Assembly: GCF_020520425.1 (NCBI RefSeq)
Contig: NC_079491.1
Location: 1,054,001-1,118,000, forward strand
Source: Spinacia oleracea
Lineage: Eukaryota > Streptophyta > Magnoliopsida > Caryophyllales > Amaranthaceae
Direction: 5' to 3'
DNA: 64,000 nt
Shown here: positions 56,301 through 64,000 of the stretch, piece by piece
Layout of the letters: every line of letters starts with the position of its first letter
Numbering within the stretch: position 1 is the stretch's first letter
The notes under the pieces: model-generated
Databases searched by the model: none
What the model saw: the letters and a program-made list of their open reading frames with translations, nothing else
Told to the model about the DNA's origin: nothing
Program-made: the position numbers and the translations under genes

Positions 56301-58234
56301 TTTTAGGTAGCTTGATGCTTTTGGCAGATATGACTTCATGGACATTAGCAAAGTCTTTCTCTGCTAAATCAGAATGAAACCCATTGAATATGCTGAGAGC
56401 GCTTTCAACCCCTAACCGAGGAACTTCACATGATATATTTTTCACTGTGGAAGGATTCACTTCAAATGTTGCTGACAGGCTTCCATGTATATGACTCTCC
56501 AATTTTTTCTGATTCTTATCTATTTTTTCCTTCAGAAAGACACGATCACGATTAGCGCAAAATAAGTCCTTAAAGTGTCAACATCTATTCCCCAAAACCA
56601 TGGTCCCTTGAGTTTAATGATTAAAATCATGCCTCATCAAGTAGGCAGTAGTAGCATTAGTCTATATTGAACAAAGCTGGAAAACGAAGTTTAAACATAT
56701 CTGCAGAATACAAAATAGACCAACTGAAAATTCACCTTAATTTGCACTGCTCGGTCTGCTCCAATTTCTTTTTTCAGTTGGTTGATCTTGGATATTAAGT
56801 CTCCAGAGCCCCTCTTCATCATATCTTTCAGGGAGTCCTGAAAAATAATAGACTTAGCAAAAACATGCGATACCATATATTTCTTTTATTATTAGTAATA
56901 GAAAATATATTACAAAGACACTAAGTGTGCGTCACCCATGCGATTTTGACAGCATCCACTAAATCGAGGATCAAACACAGTTAACCTGTTCAGCATTTGT
57001 TAAGTCCATTGGTCCAAATGAATTTTTGTCTCCATCTCATCTCAAACATAACATAATTCACATCAACCAAATTGGGAAAGGTTGCTATTTGATTGAATCA
57101 AGCCACATTCAAGTTTCAAATTTCCCAAATCAAGCCATATTGTTCTAAAGGGGCAAGTCAGGGACACAATAAGGTTTAAGAGGATTATTACGCCAACTCT
57201 GAGACATTTTAAGATCCTAAGCTATAAACCGAATTCTGCAACATACCACAAAAGTGATTGACGGCGATGTACTAAAACTCTCTCTATCTCTTGTTTCCCT
57301 CTGCAGGCTTAAGAGGAGATCAGACAGACCAGAAGGCAAAATTTGCACTATGGCTAATAGCTAATCTAGAGAATGACCCAAAAATAAACAATTACGAGGG
57401 TGAATTGGTAAGAGTGCTAGTCTCTATGCTCAATATCACCATAGGCAACTGGCAACCTTCATATTACAGAAGAGTTTGACTAGGGAACATCGGATGAGGA
57501 CAAGAGCCAACATCTATTTGTTCGGTACTGGTGAAATGAATTATCAATAGGTCTTTGCAATGAATTAACCTTACACAATACACCAAACGGGGGAGAAACA
57601 ACTCTCTTAAAACACTGATGCTTCATCTAGGATTATCCACCTTATTGCTCTAGACCTCCTTTGTCCTCTGTTTTGTATGCGGACTGAATGTCAGTGTATT
57701 GGTACATGTGTTCATCATAAAAGAATAGAATATACTTCCTCGTAAACAGTAACTATTCATATTAGGCTGAAAAACAGGTAAAATTCCACATAAATTCCAG
57801 GTGAATTCTCCTGTCCAATTCCAGTATTTGATATTAGATTAGAAGCATGTAAGGCTGTAACAAGGCAATGATTCAATTCCAAGTTGGAATATTTTTTATC
57901 AGGAACTTACTACTTCCACAGGTGACCATCGCAGCACAAAGGGCAGTGCCATAGTTCTTTATTGCCTTTTAAATACAACAAAATTCTTGATTCAGTATGC
58001 ACTCATGAGTCATAAGTCATAACATCACCCACAGTCCCCAAAAACTACCCTAAAAACTAAAGCAAACAATTAAACACCGTATTTCTGCAACTACATCCAA
58101 CACATGCAAGCAATTCATAAATCATCAAAAACTAAAATATGGAAACAAAGAAAAAGGTAGCAAGGGAGGATCGGAGGATCGGAGGAGCCACTGACTTTTG
58201 GCTTGGACAAAGAATCGGAAGTCCTTGACACCAT
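47326..58234 (-). CDS. SWN: Polycomb H3K27 methyltransferase, SWINGER/EZA1 type
   Basis: Catalytic subunit of PRC2, which trimethylates histone H3 Lys27. Seventeen exons (minus): 58234-58196, 56837-56736, 56529-56258, 55910-55749, 54742-54658, 54490-54356, 54240-54193, 54103-54035, 53080-52473, 52016-51869, 51321-51098, 50973-50842, 49846-49759, 49670-49623, 49513-49385, 48037-47960, 47517-47326. Phases agree; 2559 bases, 852 residues. Recognisable parts are [27 protein letters not shown] with [10 protein letters not shown], a SANT-like region ([20 protein letters not shown]...[14 protein letters not shown]), a Cys-rich CXC domain (about 600-690) and a SET domain (about 705-820) with NHSSKPNC (N779, H780) and [10 protein letters not shown]. 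Details fit SWN/EZA1 better than CLF or MEA. The start of exon 9 and the 13-residue first exon are least certain. Introns hold many MITEs. Confidence 0.93.
47591..47949. mobile_element. Stowaway MITE with internal 37-bp triplication (SWN intron 16)
   Basis: Starts CTTCCTCCGTTTAACGTTTG, ends AAGAACGGAGGAAG, flanked by TA. It is related to the 259-bp family but 359 bp because 'gatctcacatgactatgttt...' occurs three times at 47731, 47768 and 47805 (period 37), and a 30-base block near the right end is doubled. The element ends 11 bases from exon 16. Confidence 0.85.
48200..48960. mobile_element. Possible lone LTR-like fossil in SWN intron 15
   Basis: The segment reads on the minus strand with CCTATAAATAGGC (a TATA-like box) followed by leader-like sequence, as in LTRs. 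It contains a 40-bp tandem array. Clear TG..CA ends and a 5-bp duplication were not found, so family and limits are uncertain. Confidence 0.25.
48458..48675 (+). repeat. 40-bp tandem repeat in SWN intron 15
   Basis: 'cactcccttggtgctagaga' plus 'aatgtccgattagctaagca' repeats about 5.5 times, with CCTTGG at 48460, 48500, 48540, 48580, 48624 and 48664. Spacing is 40 except one unit of 44 with an inserted 'tagc'. Confidence 0.92.
49930..50164. mobile_element. hAT MITE with cgggtt/cgggtc core (SWN intron 12)
   Basis: Ends TAGGGGTGGCAATTCGGG and (other strand) TAGGTCTGGCAATCCCTG, perfect 8-bp duplication attaaaat (49922-49929, 50165-50172). 235 bp, built of 'ttcgggt', 'ggtcgggt', 'tcggttcg' words. 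Confidence 0.93.
50415..50530 (-). mobile_element. Possible tRNA-derived SINE (SWN intron 12)
   Basis: On the minus strand GGATTACCTAGGTGGTAGGC (A-box-like) and GAGCTTGGTTCGAACTTTC (B box) are about 30 bases apart. No duplication found. A run of 14 C lies just beyond (50568-50581). Confidence 0.45.
51361..51668. mobile_element. PIF/Harbinger-like MITE (SWN intron 10)
   Basis: Ends GGCTCCGTTTGTTTCAACGG and CCGTCAAAACAAACAGAGCC with the 3-bp duplication tta (51358-51360, 51669-51671). The interior is rich in 'ggaaaa...ttttcc' words. Same family as 23690-23969. Confidence 0.88.
53455..53555 (+). mobile_element. Au-like SINE fragment (SWN intron 8)
   Basis: GTGCACAAGGCTCCCGC, GGGTCTGGGGAAGGTC and TGTACATAGCCTTACCC occur in the order typical of Au-type plant SINEs. 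Ends and duplication not found. Confidence 0.5.
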
Positions 58235-58277
58235 CGCCGCCTCCCACTTCTCAACTTCAGGCCATTAAGAATGAGTA

Positions 58278-60007
58278 CCTAGATAAGAGATTTTAGGGTT
58301 TCAACTCCGATATTAAAAGGCATTATGCACAAAAGGAAATGTCTCTATTTGGTAAAGTGATGTGGCTCGAATTCCAGAGGTCAACCTAGATTGTATAAGA
58401 GACCAGCTGTTTCACAGAAAGAGATTTTTAAAATCCAATGTGCTACAGAAAATCAGGTTCACGATCCCTCAACTTTATAATCATCCTGCAACAAGAAGAA
58501 CAAATAAGATCTTCACCGCAGCCAACATTCTCTAGAAGCACATTGACATATGACAAAGTTTTGAATTCCCAACCAATAATCATTAGTTGAACAATCATTC
58601 AATTTGCATATCTTGCAATACACAATGAAGATCATACATTTGAGAGTTACTTGACCAAAAAACTAGCTCAAACACTGGATGCCAAACAAATCTTTCAATG
58701 CTGACATAACAATCTGCATATAATTTTCCCTTTTGGTCATTAATTAATTAGCCAACTTGAGGCGAATAAAACAAAGATGGATATTGTAATTTCACCGTTC
58801 TCCCCTCATGGTTAAGTTGTAAAATCTCATATGCATTTATTTTCGCTGTTTAGCATAGCATGATCCTGACACTCATAAATGTAAAATCATTATTTGCGTC
58901 ATATAATCAAACTGGTGATCTTCCAATTCTTAACCGTTAAGTTTATGACTACACCTTAGAATTACGTTTTGGTATTGATGCAATCTTGATCAGTTCACAC
59001 CTGTCACCCCGTTTCATTATTGTGTATCACATTAGTTAAAATATAGAAGTTGATGACCATATATACTACGTACCACAATTGCTTAGTATTTTAGTGTGAA
59101 GTTGGTATACTGAGTGAAGAAAACAAGGAATATATAGGACGATTACAAGAAATCTTGTTACCTACAATGACAAATTTATTCCAAATTCAATTTATTACAA
59201 ATTCAATTTATTACAAATTCAATTTATTACAAGGAATGGTAATACAAGTAGATCTTTTCAGCAGTCAATATTAAAAATTCAGTTTCTTTATCAGGTTGGA
59301 GAAAACAATTTAACTTCAGGTCGACCCCTTCTTTCACTTCATTTTTTATATTTTATTTTAGTACATAAACATGAATTACTCAAAATTTACTTAACCCAAA
59401 CCTTAAAAATTACTCGACTTCAAACCGATTTGGACTAATGGCAATGTGCATACAAATCAGAACATCATATAGGTCCATGCTTAGCATGATCCTGATAAAC
59501 CATCTCACATTGATCTCACTATTAGCTCTTCAATATTGAAAAGTTGCCAAAAATATGATCCTAGGACTCATACCAAATTCTAATATTTGATAGAATAAAT
59601 GGCACGAAGCCAAAATAAAAATTGGAAAACAATTGGGAAAATAAGGGACAACAATTCCAAGATAAAAAAAAATTGTTACCATTTTCTTAAGCTCAATCAA
59701 ATTCTCAAGTTAGCAACAATACAAACTACCCCCACAAAAAAAGTAAGAACCCAAATACAAACAACATCAAAATCAAGCAAAATTCAATATAATTCCATAA
59801 GAACAAGCCCATCAAACAATACATATGCGATCAAAACTTATCAAATACGCAAATATATATAAACCGATCAAAACGGCAAATTCTAATACCTAAAAAATAT
59901 GGGTTATTCAATCATAGAACTGAATAATAGCATATGCAAATTGGGGAAACCCCAAAAAAGTGGGATAATTTAAAAGAAAGATACTTTCTTTGAGAAAATT
60001 TCACACC
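58278..60007 (-). other. Likely 5'UTR intron of SWN, with promoter beyond
   Basis: On the minus strand AAATAAAG|gtgtgaaa at 60007 and CTCTTATCTAG|GTACTC at 58278 are plausible donor and acceptor for a leader intron ending 44 bases before the ATG. A leader exon would then lie at about 60008-60130. The intron holds a three-copy 16-bp repeat 'aaattcaatttattac' (59183-59231) and otherwise AT-rich sequence. Confidence 0.4.
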
Positions 60008-60335
60008 TTTATTTCGGTTTAGCTGTTCCTCCAATCTTCTATACAAGGTCATGAAAACGCGAAAGTGGGTTAAAAGGAATCTGGAAAACAGTGATTTCTG
60101 GAGAATAAAATGCAGGGATTTTTTTTTTTTTATGATGATGGTGGTGGTGAAGAGTGGGAAGGAACTGTGGAAGAAGTGTTTATCTCTCCTTAAAAAAGTG
60201 ATGTTTGTTAAAGGTCCTTTAAATTAGGAGTTCATTAGTTGACTGCCTTTTTTTTAGGTGTATATTTTGTGTTAAAGGAATGGAATTAGAAGCTTAAAAA
60301 ATGACCTGGTTTTTATGTTGATGACCTAACATATA

Positions 60336-60594
60336 CTTCCTCCATCTTTTAATACTCGCAACGTTTGAACTTTTGCCACTATTCATATAATCTACTTTGA
60401 CTATTCTTAGTGCTTTTTATATAAGATAAAACATACTCAGGTTGGATCTTGTTAGATTCGTCTCAATGTGTATTTTCAAAATATCAACTTTTTATAATTT
60501 TTGCATAAAGAGAATTTAAGATATAAATGATCAAAGTTGTGCATTGGCATGCGTGAAACTAACAAACGTTGCGAGTATTAAAAGACGGAGGAAG
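60336..60594. mobile_element. Stowaway MITE, 259-bp family
   Basis: CTTCCTCCATCTTTTAATAC to TTAAAAGACGGAGGAAG, flanked by TA. Near-identical to 41328-41586. It lies a few hundred bases upstream of the putative SWN leader. Confidence 0.92.
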
Positions 60595-60997
60595 TAAGTT
60601 GTAACACCACATGTACTAGAAAAATTCGAAGTTCCAAATAGAAATATTTGAAGTTCCAAATGAGTTAGAGTATACTTTCCCAATGAGTTTGAATGTTTGT
60701 TAAAAAGTCTTTTGAGTGTTCGTCAAAATGCCGTAAACGAATCATTTTTCACACTTCTCAATATGTATTATCAATCACGATTCACGAATATATCTAATTA
60801 TCAATGAATAAAATTTTAAAAATATTATATTATGGAAGTGTAAATTGAGGCAAATTTAACAAGACATCACGTAGTCACGTGACAATTTTTTTTCTTAAAT
60901 ATAATCACTAAAATTAGTCAAAAGTAGACCATGTGAAAGTACAAAAGTCAAAGGGTTACAACTAAAGCTAAAGAAGAATCATTTCTACAGTGTAGTA

Positions 60998-61406
60998 CTC
61001 CCTCCGTCCCAAAATTATCTTCCTGTTTGACCAATTTCACGGTTTTTAAGAAAAATATTTGGAGTGGATAAGTCTAATGATTGGATTGTACTTGTGTTGG
61101 AATAAGCAAAATGGTCCCCTTCTTTTTTGCACATGGATCCTAATCAAAATAGTTTAACCAATAAGAATACAATAATATTTATTCTCAACCAATCAAAATG
61201 CTCAGATTTAAAGCACACAGATTCAACACAAATAGGGGTAATATGGGGTCACTTTTTCCATCAAATGGTCCCCTCCTCTTTTCTGATTTTTGTTTTATTA
61301 AATTAGTTTTCCTTGTTTTTTTTTTTAATTTTAGTGGTCCCAAACAAGAGTAAAGTGAAAAGTTAGTACATTTATAACTAGAAATAGGAAGATAATTTTG
61401 GGACGC
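60998..61406. mobile_element. Stowaway-like MITE with damaged right end
   Basis: CTCCCTCCGTCCCAAAATTA TCTTCCTG at left faces AGGAAGATAATTTTGGGACG at right, where the final GGAGGGAG has been replaced. Preceded by TA. Confidence 0.65.
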
Positions 61407-61698
61407 TCGTTTAGGAAAGCAGGAAGATAATTTTTTGTATAGAAATTATGTAATTATTTTTTTTAATAACATTATGACATTATCTTCCGGTGATTTTGGC
61501 CGAAAAATAAGTCCGGGTTGTAATTTAAAATGGATGTGTAAGTTTGAGGTTGTAATTGGCAAAATTAGAAATTTGAGGTTGTAATTGACAAATACTCCGT
61601 AGAAAACTTTATTAGGTTGTATTTGGCAAATTTTCCTTTAAAAAACGAAACAATATTCCAGTACAGTACATTAACAAAAGTTTTTCACTAGTTTTATT

Positions 61699-63354
61699 TT
61701 ATTGAATCTTTACCCATATACCAGAACTTGGTATACCAGCATGAACTACAAACAACAAATAATACCCAGGAGGTGCTACATTTGTGCTTGAAGGTCCCAT
61801 AACTCCAACATTAAACATCCCTAATGAAACTTGAGAAATCCTTACCATCCTCAAAACCACCATCCTTTGATTCATAGCTATTGAGTGTGTTGTAAACGAT
61901 GGTGCAATAATATTAACAAACAAAACATCTTCTGCTTGGTATTGTAACACATTGAAGGTGATTGTAAACGGTTGTCCATAACCAACTACTTGATCTGCGT
62001 ACACAATGTTAGGTCTCATGGTTGCATATTCGAATGACAGGTAAGGTGGTGAGTAAGCTTCTAAACTTAAATCTGTTGGAAATTCCACATTGGTGAAGTT
62101 GTAGAAAACATGTGGGTTGCTTCCCCCTACTAAAACCCGTCCATCCGTTAACAAAATGGCTGCTGAATGGTACATCCTAGGCCTTGGTGACGGACTCATA
62201 ACATGGAATCTCATTTCAATCTCATTCTTTGGTTGATATATCACTGGAGTTGTGACCGGCTTTGCTGCGTTGTCCCATCCTGCAGTGCCTAGCTCTGCGC
62301 CGTTTATAATGAGAACATCTCCGGTTGGAAGCAGTAACATGTCCCCCATGATACGAGCCATTGGCATGTCTTCCATCTTCCAAACAGGGTTTTCATCGGT
62401 GACTAGTAAGCGCGCGCAGTTGTTAATTGCGCGTACAAATGACCTGTTGGTTATTGCTTGTGTGAATGACCCGTGTTGTGCGCCACCACATATCATGACT
62501 TCCGCCTCACTAGATTTATTCTCGTCTATAGGTAAGAGTACTGAGGAGCCAGAGCTAGGGTAGTTGCGAGGAACTCCACCGGCGATTGGTGGGAACTGCT
62601 TAACTACTTTGTTTTTAACATAATCTAATGATATAGCACGAGTGTTAGCAAAGATGAATAGGTTACCATTTGGTAATAGATGCACAAAAGGGTACAAGTT
62701 GTTTTCCTCGTCATCACGAGTCTCCAACAGGAAATTCAGCCAAAAAGTTGATGAAGAAGGAGGAAAGACATTAGATGTTGTTCTAGGGAAGAACTCATAG
62801 TTAAAGACTCTTCTACCACCGATTACTATAACACGACCATCTGGCAAAATTTGATTCGTTGCATACCATCTACGGTCTGCTAGATAACTAGGATACTCAA
62901 TCCAATCACAATTATCATCTCCACAAGGTGTAAATGTACGTACCACACGATCTCCGTCGTTATAACCACCGGTCTGAAGTAGGGTTCCATCAGAAAGGAC
63001 AGAGCCTGAAGAACACCAAGTGTCAGTGTTGACCATCAAGGGGCGAAAGGAGTTGGTAGCGATGTCATATAACACCGAGTGAGCCGTGCAATCCATTTGG
63101 AGGATAATGTCGGAGGGATCATGGCGACAACGACCGTAAGGGAGGGAGAGGTTAGATGAGCCAAAGTCAGTTCTATCAAACATTATGACTTTGTTGTTAC
63201 GGAGTAGTTGCATGTGCATGGCTGAGATGCCGATGTTTTCGTGCAAGACTTGCCACTCACCTACACTTTGAAGGTTTGATAGAGAGGGAGAGGTAATAGC
63301 CAAAGATAGCACAAGGAACAAGGTGAGCATGATGATGGAATGTTGATCACACAA
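61699..63354 (-). CDS. Glyoxal oxidase-like radical copper oxidase (GLOX)
   Basis: GLOX enzymes oxidise aldehydes to acids and release H2O2 outside the cell; plant members act in tapetum/pollen and wall defence. Single exon, 551 residues from the first ATG, or 543 from the ATG at 63330 (MLTLFLVLSLAITSPSLSN), which gives a cleaner signal peptide. The glyoxal oxidase N-terminal domain has kelch-like repeats (LPDGRVIVIGGRR, LLPTGDVLIING), and a DUF1929 domain ends the protein (YGQPFTITFN). All radical-copper residues are visible: C114 (DTWCSSGS) and Y164 (RRWYATNQ) for the thioether cofactor, Y395-H396 (RPRMYHSAA) and H490 (SFTTHSIAMNQR). Secretion and activity are inferred from the family. Confidence 0.95.
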   Translation of the reverse strand: MCDQHSIIMLTLFLVLSLAITSPSLSNLQSVGEWQVLHENIGISAMHMQLLRNNKVIMFDRTDFGSSNLSLPYGRCRHDPSDIILQMDCTAHSVLYDIATNSFRPLMVNTDTWCSSGSVLSDGTLLQTGGYNDGDRVVRTFTPCGDDNCDWIEYPSYLADRRWYATNQILPDGRVIVIGGRRVFNYEFFPRTTSNVFPPSSSTFWLNFLLETRDDEENNLYPFVHLLPNGNLFIFANTRAISLDYVKNKVVKQFPPIAGGVPRNYPSSGSSVLLPIDENKSSEAEVMICGGAQHGSFTQAITNRSFVRAINNCARLLVTDENPVWKMEDMPMARIMGDMLLLPTGDVLIINGAELGTAGWDNAAKPVTTPVIYQPKNEIEMRFHVMSPSPRPRMYHSAAILLTDGRVLVGGSNPHVFYNFTNVEFPTDLSLEAYSPPYLSFEYATMRPNIVYADQVVGYGQPFTITFNVLQYQAEDVLFVNIIAPSFTTHSIAMNQRMVVLRMVRISQVSLGMFNVGVMGPSSTNVAPPGYYLLFVVHAGIPSSGIWVKIQ

Positions 63355-63682
63355 TTAAAGTAAGTAATTGAATGTTTGGAAGCCTTTGGTTGGAGAAGTT
63401 GGTGGAAGAAAGTTGGAGACTTTAGTAGCCAACAAAATTGGTACAATGAACAAATTGTGATCCCTCTATAAGCATCATTCTCAAGGACGTCGGAAGAGCA
63501 TAATATCATTGGATTAGCATGCATTGAAGAATAGAGAGAAAGATTGCACCTAAATCAAAGAATATGGTACCATAAAACCTGCTTTTTTGCACAAATATCT
63601 CATTCACTCTTTCTTTCAATTTCCACCAAAAACATTAAGGGACAACCACCCTCCAACATCTTTTTTTCCCATTTTAATTATA

Positions 63683-64000
63683 CTAGTTGTTCGATCGTGC
63701 GCTAGCGCACACGATCCCCCAAGGTATATAAACTTATGTTTGTAAAAATATAACTTAAAAGCTACGAACTTACAATTTGTGGTAAATGCTACTTCGTAGA
63801 ACTGATATGCTAAAGTTAGATGTTGGATTTGTGTATAACAGAAAATACGAAACCATAAATATATTCACGATGTATGTGTTTTACATTGATAGTTCGAAGG
63901 TACAATATAAGGGAAATTATATGAACAAAATGCATTTTGTATCACAAATTTAGAATGACTCGAAATTGATACGGAGTATTAAGTTGTGATATTCTCGGTC
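63683..64000 (-). mobile_element. Possible Helitron 3' end
   Basis: On the minus strand a hairpin ATCGTGTGCGCTAGCGCACGAT is followed by CGAACAA and CTAG, with T as the next flanking base. Hairpin plus CTRR before T is the Helitron 3' signature. The body would extend beyond the window, so the 5' TC end cannot be seen. Confidence 0.45.

Noticed and set aside
57291-57479. 62-codon ORF (plus) in SWN intron 1 as a gene
   Set aside because: No recognisable motif, opposite strand to SWN, no promoter or further exons. Could be a captured fragment but unsupported.

Overview
This is nuclear DNA of a flowering plant. The evidence is short exons separated by long AT-rich GT..AG introns, chloroplast- and mitochondrion-targeted proteins, a plant Polycomb methyltransferase, and intergenic space packed with small DNA transposons. 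The repeated 'tactccgta/ctccctccgt' Stowaway ends and an Au-like SINE suggest an Amaranthaceae-type (spinach, beet, quinoa) genome. That placement is inference from repeat style only.

Eight protein genes can be supported. From left to right they are: CP12 (-, single exon, 377-751); TIM10 (-, five coding exons of 39-70 bases spread over 9048-13340, recognisable only by joining exons); chloroplast glutamyl endopeptidase CGEP (+, 14 exons, 16730-26880, 972 residues); a BMT5-like/DUF2431 Rossmann-fold methyltransferase (-, 30113-30820); an SMP-30/gluconolactonase-like protein with an N-terminal hydrophobic anchor (+, two exons, 36116-40059); a trichome-birefringence-like (TBL) PC-esterase (+, five exons, 42599-46069); an E(z)-type H3K27 methyltransferase of the SWINGER/EZA1 type (-, 17 coding exons, 47326-58234, 852 residues); and a glyoxal/galactose-oxidase-like radical copper oxidase, GLOX (-, 61699-63354). 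In every multi-exon model the exon lengths sum to a multiple of three and the catalytic or metal-binding residues are intact. CGEP converges with the BMT5-like gene, and TBL converges with SWN.

The rest is mobile DNA and its debris. At least ten hAT-type MITEs have TAG/TAA/CAG ends and mostly perfect 8-bp target duplications, and most carry low-complexity CCCGACC/GGGCC cores. There are Stowaway MITEs of several families, one of them split by a 1.39-kb Mutator-like element with a 9-bp duplication. Also present are PIF/Harbinger-like MITEs with TTA duplications, a 612-bp foldback element, SINEs with 14- and 17-bp duplications, a 567-bp poly(A) retroposon with a 15-bp duplication, two possible Helitron termini, and a heavily decayed Copia-like LTR fossil. 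Several introns carry minisatellites, including a 21-bp unit shared by introns of two unrelated genes.

I see no operon-like or defence-like novel system. The most unusual points are the repeated association of hAT ends with (CGGGTC)-like cores, a gene whose stop codon lies inside a MITE fragment, a triplicated first coding exon in TIM10, and a compact hairpin-bearing retroposon.
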